The translations under genes and the position numbers were made by a program. From positions 1-35,451 of the forward strand of contig JBCBVV010000063.1 of the NCBI GenBank assembly GCA_039817415.1: a stretch of 35,451 bases of DNA. The letters run 5' to 3'. Below, piece by piece: positions 27,346-33,542 of this stretch; the first letter of the stretch is position 1; every line of letters starts with the position of its first letter. The DNA is from JALEFZ01 sp039817415 (lineage in GTDB: Bacteria; Bacteroidota; Bacteroidia; J057). The notes below the pieces were generated by a model. The model did no database searches and was not told the origin of the DNA. It saw only the letters and a list, made by a program, of their open reading frames with translations.

Positions 27346-28428
27346 ATGAAAAAGTTCTATGTTTTGATGGGCCTGATTGCATGGACAGGCTCATTACTTG
27401 CCCAGTATAATTCTGGCTTTCAAGTAGAATACTTTAATGGTCACCATCCAAGTGCCAGGACTGAAGCGATGGCAAAAGCTGACGTTGCGATGAATGATCA
27501 GGTGAGTGCCCTGTGGTACAATCCTGCAGGCATTGGCTACTTGGAAAACCAAGAAATCATGTTGTCGACTTCGGCCCCATTTTATGCCTTGTTGCAGTCT
27601 GACTACTACTTTCTTTCCTATGCCAGGCGGATCCATTCAAAATTAGTGGCTGGATTTAGTTTGAACCAGTTCCGAGTTGGTCCTTCCTCATTTGATATCA
27701 CCATTGATGGGACAAGGTATCCATTGGATCGACCAGTTACCTCGGATGCCATTTTTACCCTTGCAACCAATCCTATTGAGCATCTTCAAGTAGGAATAAA
27801 TGCCCACATTTTTAATTGGAAGATATTTGATGATGTTGCTAGTACAAATAGCTTCTTCCTTGATGTGGGGGCTTTGTATGCGCTTCCTGTTTTTAGTGAT
27901 AAAGGGCGTTTAAACATAGGTGCCAGCTTGGTCAATGCCAATCGAGCCCGACTTGCATTTGAAAGTCCTACTGGTATCAGAGATTCTAATGTGCTACCCA
28001 TTATCCTAAGAGTTGGTGTGGCCTTAAAGCACGGAACGGAAGTCTCTTTTCCCTTGCTTGGAACTCAATCCTTGGATTATTCGCTTACCACAGAGCTGGA
28101 AAATTACTTGAATGCTGATTTTTATACCTCTATCAGAGTAGGAGGAGAAGCCATTCTCGCCAAATATTTGGCGGTTAGACTGGGCCTATATCGAATGAGC
28201 TTGGATGATCGAGGTATAGAGGAGAACTTTTCAAGCCTTATCGATTTTACTTATGGCTTTGGCATCATCGTTCCTATCTCTCAGCTTACGGATGGTGCCT
28301 TTCCTTTTGACATGGCGGTCGACTACAACGCCCTCGAGAATCCCCCAAGATCTTCTTTGAGTTTCTTCCAGCAAGTCAATAAGCGGGGTTTTAGCATCAG
28401 ACTTTTTTCTCCCATCACCTCCAATTAA
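27346..28428 (+). CDS. PorV/PorQ-family outer-membrane beta-barrel protein
   Basis: The 360-residue product has a signal peptide (MKKFYVLMGLIAWTGSLLAQ). The stretch ARTEAMAKADVAMNDQVSALWYNPAGIG (written here to mark residues ~37-64) matches the 'A-x-A-M-A-x-A ... A-x-x-x-N-P-A-G' opening of the PorV/PorQ and FadL-like barrels. Alternating strands continue to an aromatic-containing C-terminal end. PorV is the outer-membrane shuttle that carries T9SS cargo to the attachment complex; PorQ helps with cargo handling. Which paralogue this is, and whether it serves T9SS at all, cannot be decided here, though T9SS cargo genes lie in the same window. It is followed after 7 nt by another barrel-like gene, so the two form an operon. 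Confidence 0.7.
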   Translation: MKKFYVLMGLIAWTGSLLAQYNSGFQVEYFNGHHPSARTEAMAKADVAMNDQVSALWYNPAGIGYLENQEIMLSTSAPFYALLQSDYYFLSYARRIHSKLVAGFSLNQFRVGPSSFDITIDGTRYPLDRPVTSDAIFTLATNPIEHLQVGINAHIFNWKIFDDVASTNSFFLDVGALYALPVFSDKGRLNIGASLVNANRARLAFESPTGIRDSNVLPIILRVGVALKHGTEVSFPLLGTQSLDYSLTTELENYLNADFYTSIRVGGEAILAKYLAVRLGLYRMSLDDRGIEENFSSLIDFTYGFGIIVPISQLTDGAFPFDMAVDYNALENPPRSSLSFFQQVNKRGFSIRLFSPITSN

Positions 28429-28435
28429 TCATATC

Positions 28436-29128
28436 ATGAATAAGTATATATGGATTAGTTTTGTGTTGCTATTTACCTTGATTGGGCTGTCCATACAAGG
28501 GATTTCGCAACCCTTTTATGCTGCGCAAACAGCAGGTCTTCACACTATCTACTTTTCTCTATCCGTAAGGGAAAGACCCTACGTAGGGGTGGGATATAAC
28601 TTGCATACTTCCAATAGTCCTATCAACGAATGGGGCTTTGAGTGGCAGGTTCCTTTGAATGATCCCTTCAGGGCAGAGCAACAGAGAATCGTAGCAGGCT
28701 TTTACCGTACCAATCGCCTAAATAGCCGTCCTTTCATCGGATATGGTCTTCATGCCCGTTATGAAAAAGACAAAGAGGGGGCAAAGAACCATTCTTCCCT
28801 TTCGCTTGCCGCCACAGCTATGCCTTCTTATACCTACTCAGCGAGTTTAGATGGAGGACTATATGGGACCATGGGCGGAAGGATTACCTATGTGGCCACT
28901 TTGGCTGAGAAAACGGAAGGCGATGCTTCTTGGACAAGTTTACCCAAGCATGGAGTAGAATTGGGGGGACATATTGATGCTTTTTTCGATCGATCAGGTG
29001 GATTCTCTGTTAATATCTTGAACACCAAAAATTGGAAATTGAAAAATGGTGATGAGGAGGATGAAAGCGACTGGAACTTGCAAGGGGATGTATATGTGGG
29101 AAGCACCTACTTTATCGCTCGTTTTTAG
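28436..29128 (+). CDS. Exported beta-barrel-like protein of unknown function
   Basis: The 230-residue product has a signal peptide (ISFVLLFTLIGLSIQGISQ). The mature part shows short amphipathic strands separated by polar turns (RPYVGVGYNLH, RPFIGYGLHARYE, GGLYGTMGGRITYVATL) and ends in an aromatic residue (YFIARF). That is the usual C-terminal signature for outer-membrane barrel insertion. I do not recognise the family. It lies 7 nt after the PorV-like gene and is almost surely co-transcribed, so a shared role at the outer membrane is likely. Confidence 0.65.
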   Translation: MNKYIWISFVLLFTLIGLSIQGISQPFYAAQTAGLHTIYFSLSVRERPYVGVGYNLHTSNSPINEWGFEWQVPLNDPFRAEQQRIVAGFYRTNRLNSRPFIGYGLHARYEKDKEGAKNHSSLSLAATAMPSYTYSASLDGGLYGTMGGRITYVATLAEKTEGDASWTSLPKHGVELGGHIDAFFDRSGGFSVNILNTKNWKLKNGDEEDESDWNLQGDVYVGSTYFIARF

Positions 29129-29219
29129 AAAATCATACCTTAATCCAATAGAAAATTAAACTAACCGCTTTTCCTTGTATCCAATACCTACAAGTAGAGA
29201 GTGGTAGCATGTTCAATGT

Positions 29220-29249
29220 CGTCCTCTTGGAGTTCCTCCAAAGAGGACG
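29220..29249 (+). promoter_or_regulatory. Hairpin in the leader of the Crp/Fnr regulator gene
   Basis: The arms 29220-29232 and 29236-29249 pair over 13 bp with one bulged base and a 3-nt loop. A U-rich run follows (ATTTTGTTT), 16 nt before the ATG at 29266. It looks like a terminator or attenuator inside the leader, or the late terminator of the preceding barrel operon. It argues against translation from the ATG at 29209. Confidence 0.55.
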
Positions 29250-29265
29250 TATTTTGTTTACGGCT

Positions 29266-29835
29266 ATGAAGGATGAATTGAGACAACACATTCTTACACA
29301 CCTGGGTCGGGAATTACCAGGAATTGAGTTCGTATTAGATGCCTTTCAAGAGGTGAAAGCTTCCAAAAATCAGCTATTGGTTATTGAAGGTGAAGTTTGC
29401 CGAGAATGTTATTTTATTGTCAAGGGCTGTATCCAAACTTCCACGAGTAACAGAAATGGCCATGTGAGTACCATTGACCTGGGCTTCGAAGGGGATTGGC
29501 GAACGGCTATGCATTCCTTTATCAACGGCATTCCTTCCAACGAGCAACTAATGACCATTGAAGCCTGCCAGTTGCTGTCAATAAATAGAGACAAGTTTCA
29601 GCACCTTGTAGACACCATTCCTCCTTTTGAGTATATCTACAAGGAATTGTTGGAAAAGGCATATACTCAATCCGTAGAACGTATTCAAAGCCTGATGACC
29701 ATGGATGGCTTGGACAGGTTGAAGTGGTTGCTATCCATTCATCCTTTGATCTTTACCCGCCTCTCCAATAGGCTTATTGCTTCCTATCTAGGATTGGATC
29801 CAGCGACCTTGAGCCGATTGAAAGCCCGCCTTTAA
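29266..29835 (+). CDS. Crp/Fnr family transcriptional regulator
   Basis: The start at 29266 (MKDELRQHIL) gives 189 residues, normal for the short Bacteroidota members of this family; an ATG at 29209 would translate through a hairpin and add 19 unrelated residues. Residues ~20-115 form the cyclic-nucleotide-binding-like beta-roll (LVIEGEVCRECYFIVKGCIQ). A dimer helix (~120-150) and a C-terminal helix-turn-helix (~166-187: RLSNRLIASYLGLDPATLSRLKARL, named to mark position) follow. No FNR-type cysteine cluster is present, so it is unlikely to be an oxygen-sensing iron-sulfur protein. The effector is unknown. An FNR/Crp-type half-site pair lies just downstream, before a DoxX-like gene. Confidence 0.85.
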   Translation: MKDELRQHILTHLGRELPGIEFVLDAFQEVKASKNQLLVIEGEVCRECYFIVKGCIQTSTSNRNGHVSTIDLGFEGDWRTAMHSFINGIPSNEQLMTIEACQLLSINRDKFQHLVDTIPPFEYIYKELLEKAYTQSVERIQSLMTMDGLDRLKWLLSIHPLIFTRLSNRLIASYLGLDPATLSRLKARL

Positions 29836-29839
29836 AACG

Positions 29840-29853
29840 TTGACATAGATCAA
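29840..29853 (+). promoter_or_regulatory. Crp/Fnr-type operator (TTGAC-N4-ATCAA)
   Basis: The sequence TTGACATAGATCAA matches the FNR/Crp-type palindrome TTGAT-N4-ATCAA at nine of ten positions. It lies between the Crp/Fnr gene and the DoxX-like gene, 77 nt before the latter's ATG. The position suits a promoter operator for the downstream genes, controlled by the neighbouring regulator. Confidence 0.6.
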
Positions 29854-29930
29854 GCCTTTTGCTTTTGAGATGTTCCTTCTTTGTGTAGAAGGCAGTGAGG
29901 CGTTTTCCTGCCTGAGGAAATTACAAAAGA

Positions 29931-30335
29931 ATGAATATGAACTCTTTACGTGTATGGGCCAGATGGCTGTTTATTATCCCATTTGCCCTTTTTGGCCTGC
30001 TCCACTTTGGTCCCATTGAATTTAGTCTACCCTATGTGCCAGCATGGCTTTTCGCTCCGGTTTTTTGGGTATATGCAATTGGTGTGTTCCTAATTGGATT
30101 TTTTATCAGTGCAGCCCTGAAGAAGCTGGATGGGCTTGCTTCCCTTCTGCTAGCAGCCTTACTGATCGTTTTTGTACTGACCATACATATTCCGAAGGCA
30201 ATTTCGGGAGACTTCCTAGGTGTAATTGCCAGTATACGCGACGTATGTATGGCATCAGGAGCGATCATATATGGGCTATTTCTAGCCGAAGACAAAAGAT
30301 TCACAGGCAAACTACTTCTTACCCAAGGAAATTAA
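29931..30335 (+). CDS. DoxX-like small membrane protein
   Basis: The 134-residue protein has four hydrophobic segments (~8-28, ~40-60, ~66-88, ~98-118) and the LFIIPFALFGLLHFGPIEFS opening of DoxX-like proteins. DoxX-like proteins are four-helix membrane proteins often tied to redox or thiol homeostasis, but this member carries no clear cofactor ligands. An internal start at 29937 is possible. It lies downstream of a Crp/Fnr-type operator and 17 nt before the SnoaL-like gene, consistent with a small operon under the adjacent regulator. Confidence 0.7.
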   Translation: MNMNSLRVWARWLFIIPFALFGLLHFGPIEFSLPYVPAWLFAPVFWVYAIGVFLIGFFISAALKKLDGLASLLLAALLIVFVLTIHIPKAISGDFLGVIASIRDVCMASGAIIYGLFLAEDKRFTGKLLLTQGN

Positions 30336-30352
30336 CCCTTAACCTTAAGGAG

Positions 30353-30700
30353 ATGATCTCAAAAGAAAAATTCGCAGAATACCTTAGATTGGTCCAGACG
30401 TTCGAATATGAAAAGGCCCATGAAGAGTTTTATCATAAAAAGCTCATCAAGCATGAAAATGAACAGGCACCCACAGTGGGACTTTTGAAGCACAAGGAAG
30501 AAATGAAAGCTTTTCTCTCCAGCATTTCAGAAGAAAAAGCTGCCCTGAAGCAATACCTGATAGGGGATGGGTTTTCTGCTGTGGAATGGGAATATGAATT
30601 TGTCCATGAAGATTGGGGGAAAAGAGCCTTCTCCCAATTGTCCATCCAAAGATGGGATAAAGATAAAATTGTACTTGAACGCCACCATTATCAGATGTAA
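30353..30700 (+). CDS. SnoaL/NTF2-like small protein
   Basis: The product from ATG at 30353 has 115 residues. The longer open frame back to 30044 overlaps the DoxX-like gene and is rejected. Helix-helix-strand order with FAEYLRLVQTFEYEKAHEEFYHKKLIKHE followed by alternating strands (AVEWEYEFVHEDW, FSQLSIQRWDKDKIVLERHH; patterns cited to locate them) fits the NTF2-like SnoaL fold. That fold covers isomerases, cyclases and ligand binders, so function cannot be assigned. An AAGGAG directly abuts the ATG, too close for a normal Shine-Dalgarno. It follows the DoxX-like gene by 17 nt. Confidence 0.7.
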   Translation: MISKEKFAEYLRLVQTFEYEKAHEEFYHKKLIKHENEQAPTVGLLKHKEEMKAFLSSISEEKAALKQYLIGDGFSAVEWEYEFVHEDWGKRAFSQLSIQRWDKDKIVLERHHYQM

Positions 30701-30707
30701 CACTCAT

Positions 30708-30740
30708 AGGCCAGGGTAAGCGAATCTTGGCCTTCATTTT
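30708..30740 (+). terminator. Possible weak terminator
   Basis: Arms AGGCCA (30708-30713) and TGGCCT (30728-30733) form a 6-bp stem with a 14-nt loop, followed by TCATTTT. The stem is short and the loop large, so termination is uncertain and read-through into the TfoX-like gene is likely. Confidence 0.35.
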
Positions 30741-30749
30741 TAGAATTAC

Positions 30750-31052
30750 ATGAAAGAACACTTCGACGAGGTCTGTCAAAGACTAGATGGCGCTACTTCA
30801 GGAAATATGTTTGGAAAGCCTTGTTACAAAAGAGGGAAAAAGGCCTTTGTCTTGTTCTATCAGGATGAAATTGTCTGCAAATTAATAGGTGAGATTCGAG
30901 AAAAAGCCCTTTCCATCCCTGAAAGTAAGTTGTTTAACCCCAAAGGCAAGGGTAAACCTATGTCCAATTGGGTCCAAATTCCGGCTGATGCACAAGACCA
31001 ATGGGCGTATTTCGCGGAGCAGGCATTTTTACTGAATCCTACACCTCAATAA
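30750..31052 (+). CDS. TfoX/Sxy N-terminal-domain family protein
   Basis: The 100-residue protein consists of one TfoX N-terminal-like domain: ATSGNMFGKPCYKRGKKAF in the first half and LFNPKGKGKPMSNWVQIP in the second. In gamma-proteobacteria TfoX controls competence, but stand-alone domains of this type in Bacteroidota have no established role. The C-terminal TfoX domain is absent. It may be read together with the DoxX- and SnoaL-like genes, because the hairpin before it is weak. Confidence 0.7.
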   Translation: MKEHFDEVCQRLDGATSGNMFGKPCYKRGKKAFVLFYQDEIVCKLIGEIREKALSIPESKLFNPKGKGKPMSNWVQIPADAQDQWAYFAEQAFLLNPTPQ

Positions 31053-31235
31053 GGTTTAACACGCTTGATTTTTTAAATAGTTCGGTTGATGGGTATATCA
31101 ACACGCCTGATTATTCCCATTAGAATAATTATATATGAATAGGTAATTTTGACATGTACTCGATTAGAAAAGGTTAAAACAAAAGGTCAGTAAAAGGGGA
31201 TTTCCACCTAATATCTACCCCGTTAATTTTTACAC
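31053..31235. repeat. Structured AT-rich intergenic region with repeats
   Basis: This gap holds several signals. A 13-nt direct repeat AACACGCYTGATT occurs at 31058-31070 and 31100-31112, with one mismatch. An inverted repeat GTTGAT-N6-ATCAAC (31085-31102) sits between and partly overlaps the second copy. A 7-bp inverted repeat ATTATTC-N6-GAATAAT lies at 31110-31129. A Bacteroidota -7-like TAATTTTG is at 31144-31151, without a clear upstream TTTG. It probably carries the promoter and operator of the lipoprotein gene. No coding capacity is seen. Confidence 0.45.
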
Positions 31236-31847
31236 ATGAAAACATTATCATTCATTAAAATTTTATCATTTGGATTTATTTTACTCTTATTTACCTCCTG
31301 CGCTGGAACCTACAACTCTGTGAGACCAGATTCCTACAATTACGGAGCAACTGAGTTCGGAGATGGCTTAGAAATCAATTACAAACATGCCATTTTGAAG
31401 GAAGCAGGGAACAAAAAATACGCCAAGAAAGAAGACAAAAAGGACATCAAACTGATAGGTGTACGTCTCAAGAACTTTACTTCAAGGACCATTTCCGTTG
31501 CTAATGAGGTCGAGTTCTTCGTTGGAGGCCAAGCGGTCAACCCTCTTATGCCTGAAGTAACTCACAAGTTAATCAAACAGCGGTCCGCAAGTCATTTACT
31601 TTACCTATTATTGACTCCTATGGTGGCTACTGTTGGCGAGAGTGGAGATATTCCTCTTGGTCTAGTTGTGGCACCTGGCTTAGCAATTGGAAATGGACTT
31701 GTGGCTAGAAATTCCAACAAAAAGCTACTGGCTGAACTGGAGGACTACAACCTATTAAACAAGGAAATTGCACCAGGAGAAACAATCTATGGAATCCTTG
31801 CTGTGAGAGATGTAGGCTATGACCCAGTACAAGTAAAGCTAAGATAA
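31236..31847 (+). CDS. Putative lipoprotein of unknown function
   Basis: The 203-residue product has a lipoprotein signal peptide with a lipobox-like FTSC (lipidated Cys at about residue 22). The mature part is mixed, with KLIGVRLKNFTSRTISVANEVEFFVGG (~72-98, an Ig-like strand pattern), a hydrophobic stretch LLYLLLTPMVATVG (~120-133) and GLVVAPGLAIGNGL (~142-155) that may be a second membrane-associated region. The C-terminal part (IYGILAVRD) looks like another strand. I do not recognise the family. A strong terminator follows. Confidence 0.7.
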   Translation: MKTLSFIKILSFGFILLLFTSCAGTYNSVRPDSYNYGATEFGDGLEINYKHAILKEAGNKKYAKKEDKKDIKLIGVRLKNFTSRTISVANEVEFFVGGQAVNPLMPEVTHKLIKQRSASHLLYLLLTPMVATVGESGDIPLGLVVAPGLAIGNGLVARNSNKKLLAELEDYNLLNKEIAPGETIYGILAVRDVGYDPVQVKLR

Positions 31848-31870
31848 GATCAGGTCATACAAATAGGAAT

Positions 31871-31898
31871 AAAAAGGTGCGCTCAGGCGCATCTTTTT
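31871..31898 (+). terminator. Rho-independent terminator
   Basis: A 12-bp stem (31871-31882 with 31887-31898, one G-U pair) closes a TCAG loop, with an A-tract before and a T-tract after. It ends the lipoprotein transcript only 13 nt before the VOC gene's ATG. Confidence 0.85.
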
Positions 31899-31911
31899 GT
31901 ATGTTGATACT

Positions 31912-32286
31912 ATGCTTACCCCTTCCACACTTTTCTCCCACGCTGCTCCAGTGTTCCAAGTTTCTGACATGGAGCAAGCCATCATCTTCTATCGTGATAA
32001 ACTTGGCTTCACAGTAAGCTACACATGGATGGATCCTCCAGAATATGTTGTCCTCAAAGGAGGAGAAGGTGTTTCACTACATCTCAGCCTCGAAAAAGGT
32101 AAGCTCCCTAGCCAAATGTCTAATTATTACATTTTCGTACATGATGTGGAGGCACTTTATGCACACTATGTGAGCCTAAATCTGGATATTCACCGAGAAA
32201 TCGGAAGCCAGGAGTATAAAATGAAGGATTTTGATATCCTAGATCCTGACGGAAATCGTTTGGTATTTGGGCAAGGTGAGTCTTAG
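31912..32286 (+). CDS. VOC-superfamily protein (glyoxalase/bleomycin-resistance-like)
   Basis: The start at 31912 (MLTPSTLFSH) gives 124 residues; a TTG 15 nt upstream lies inside the terminator stem. The single VOC unit pair is visible: APVFQVSDMEQAIIFYRDKLGF (first beta-alpha-beta, cited by position ~12-33), VSLHLSL with a possible metal ligand His57, and DFDILDPDGNRLVFGQ at the end. Members include glyoxalases, dioxygenases and drug-binding proteins; the short length and missing terminal glutamate ligand favour the bleomycin-resistance-like group. The start lies just after a terminator, so this gene needs a promoter very near or a leaderless transcript. Confidence 0.8.
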   Translation: MLTPSTLFSHAAPVFQVSDMEQAIIFYRDKLGFTVSYTWMDPPEYVVLKGGEGVSLHLSLEKGKLPSQMSNYYIFVHDVEALYAHYVSLNLDIHREIGSQEYKMKDFDILDPDGNRLVFGQGES

Positions 32287-32410
32287 GTAATTAATAAATG
32301 CTATTTTTAAGTAGTAAATTATTTTTTTACATATCTTTTTCGTTATAAATTGAACAGGCCATCCTGGCAATTGTTAGAAGCTGCATACAATCACTTTTAA
32401 CAAGACAAGT

Positions 32411-32959
32411 ATGAACCGAAAAATCCAACTGGCGTTCATTTTTTGTTTAACTGCCTTTATGGTTAACTGTCAATCACCTATGGAAGTAACGAGAAAGAGT
32501 ACCCATCAATTCCCTCAAATCAAGACCAAAACCTTAGCGGGTAACCAAATGGTCTTCCCCAATGACCTGAAAGGGAAGAAGAGTTTTGTGGCAATGGTTT
32601 TTGAAGAAGGAGGAGTGTACATGCCACCACAGAATCAAGCTAACAAATGGGCTGACTTTTACGAATCAGCTATGAGGGAGAAGGGAGTCAATTTTTATGA
32701 GATTCCTATGATGGCAGGCGGATATGTATTGGGTAGTTGGTGGATCGATGCCGGGATGAGATCAGGCATTGACCCTGCTCAACACGATAATGTAGCTTGT
32801 TTTTATGGAAACAAGGGGAAATACATGAAAATGCTCAATCTCAAGTCTATGGCTGATGCTCATATGTTTCTCTTGGACGAGAATGGAGACATTTTAGCTC
32901 AGGTCAGCGGAAACCCTGATCTTTCCAAAAAGCAAGTCTTCTTAGACGCTTTGAAGTAA
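32411..32959 (+). CDS. Exported thioredoxin-fold-like protein without CXXC
   Basis: The 182-residue product has an N-terminal signal sequence (IQLAFIFCLTAFMVNCQS) whose MVNC is an imperfect lipobox, so lipidation is uncertain. The mature part shows the order strand-helix-strand-helix with NDLKGKKSFVAMVFEEGG and a late HMFLLDENGDILAQVSGNP. That resembles AhpC/TSA or ATP10-like thioredoxin-fold proteins. No CXXC or peroxidatic Cys is visible at the expected place, so a redox role is doubtful. The 66-residue acidic gene follows after 41 nt, probably in the same transcript. Confidence 0.6.
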   Translation: MNRKIQLAFIFCLTAFMVNCQSPMEVTRKSTHQFPQIKTKTLAGNQMVFPNDLKGKKSFVAMVFEEGGVYMPPQNQANKWADFYESAMREKGVNFYEIPMMAGGYVLGSWWIDAGMRSGIDPAQHDNVACFYGNKGKYMKMLNLKSMADAHMFLLDENGDILAQVSGNPDLSKKQVFLDALK

Positions 32960-33000
32960 TACTCTATCCTTACCCATATACATTTATCCAAGCTACCACG

Positions 33001-33201
33001 ATGGAACCTATTTTTTCTGCCTTTAGAGAAGATCCCCCCTCCCGTCCTGTTGGAGATGAATTTCCCATCATTGATCCCCGCAATGTAGAGAAAAGAGTAG
33101 ATAAGGAGAGTGAAGAGAAATATGATGAGGAGGAAGAAGCAGATGAAGGTGGAGCCTGCGAAAGTATGTTTGATTTCTTGGATGCCGTATTTGGATGCTA
33201 G
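33001..33201 (+). CDS. Small acidic protein with Gly-Gly and two cysteines
   Basis: The 66-residue product begins MEPIFSAFREDPPSRP. It has a Pro-rich first third, then a very acidic segment (ESEEKYDEEEEADE, 37-49), then GG at 50-51, and ends ACESMFDFLDAVFGC with Cys53 and Cys66. No signal peptide is present. I do not recognise the family. A strong terminator starts right after the stop, which supports it being a real gene. The Gly-Gly before a 15-residue Cys-flanked tail recalls processed peptide precursors, but no transporter or modifying enzyme gene is adjacent, so this is only a possibility. Confidence 0.55.
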   Translation: MEPIFSAFREDPPSRPVGDEFPIIDPRNVEKRVDKESEEKYDEEEEADEGGACESMFDFLDAVFGC

Positions 33202-33235
33202 AAAAAAGAGAGGCCTAGATGGACCTCTCTTTTTT
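33202..33235. terminator. Bidirectional rho-independent terminator
   Basis: A perfect 12-bp stem (33202-33213 with 33224-33235) encloses a 10-nt loop, with A-tract and T-tract on the two sides. It directly follows the 66-residue gene and would also serve a minus-strand gene ending at 33268. Confidence 0.85.
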
Positions 33236-33267
33236 TTGAAATGGCTTGTCCGTTGTGATAAAACAAA

Positions 33268-33513
33268 TCAATTACGACCTCCCATATCACCAATATGTTT
33301 AAGCTGAAATTTTGGAGGTGGGTAAATGGTAGAATCCAATAGTTTTTCATCTGAAAAATCAGATAGCCATGGAAATAAAAGTGCTTCTAAGACTTTTCTG
33401 ATTCTGCTTTTGCCCTTTTGAAGCAACGCTAATTTGACTTTCAACAGTAATCTGGATCACTCTTTCTGTAAAATGGATAAGTGAGGGGTTCTAGCTGCCC
33501 ATATCTTTGTCAT
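33268..33513 (-). pseudogene. Interrupted minus-strand reading frame
   Basis: Read from an ATG at 33513, the frame encodes 18 codons (MTKIWAARTPHLSILQKE), then one in-frame TGA (33457-33459), then 62 further sense codons to a TGA at 33268. The second part looks protein-like: a basic helix (QKGKSRIRKVLEALLF), WLSDFSDEKLLD, YPPPKFQLKHIGDMGGRN. The family is unknown. It could be a decayed small gene, or an intact ~58-residue gene starting at TTG near 33444. The bidirectional terminator 33 nt past its stop fits a real or former gene. The rest of the gap to 33543 shows only overlapping palindromes at 33343-33364. Confidence 0.35.
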
Positions 33514-33542
33514 ATCATTTTTTTAACGAAAAATACATAGAT

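Noticed and set aside
29840..29868. Sigma-70 promoter from TTGACA at 29840
   Set aside because: No -10 element follows at a suitable distance; the sequence is better explained as half of the FNR-type box.
30044..30352. Open frame extending upstream of the SnoaL-like gene
   Set aside because: It overlaps the DoxX-like gene in another frame and its translation is Cys/Trp-rich and unlike any family; the homologous part begins at the ATG at 30353.
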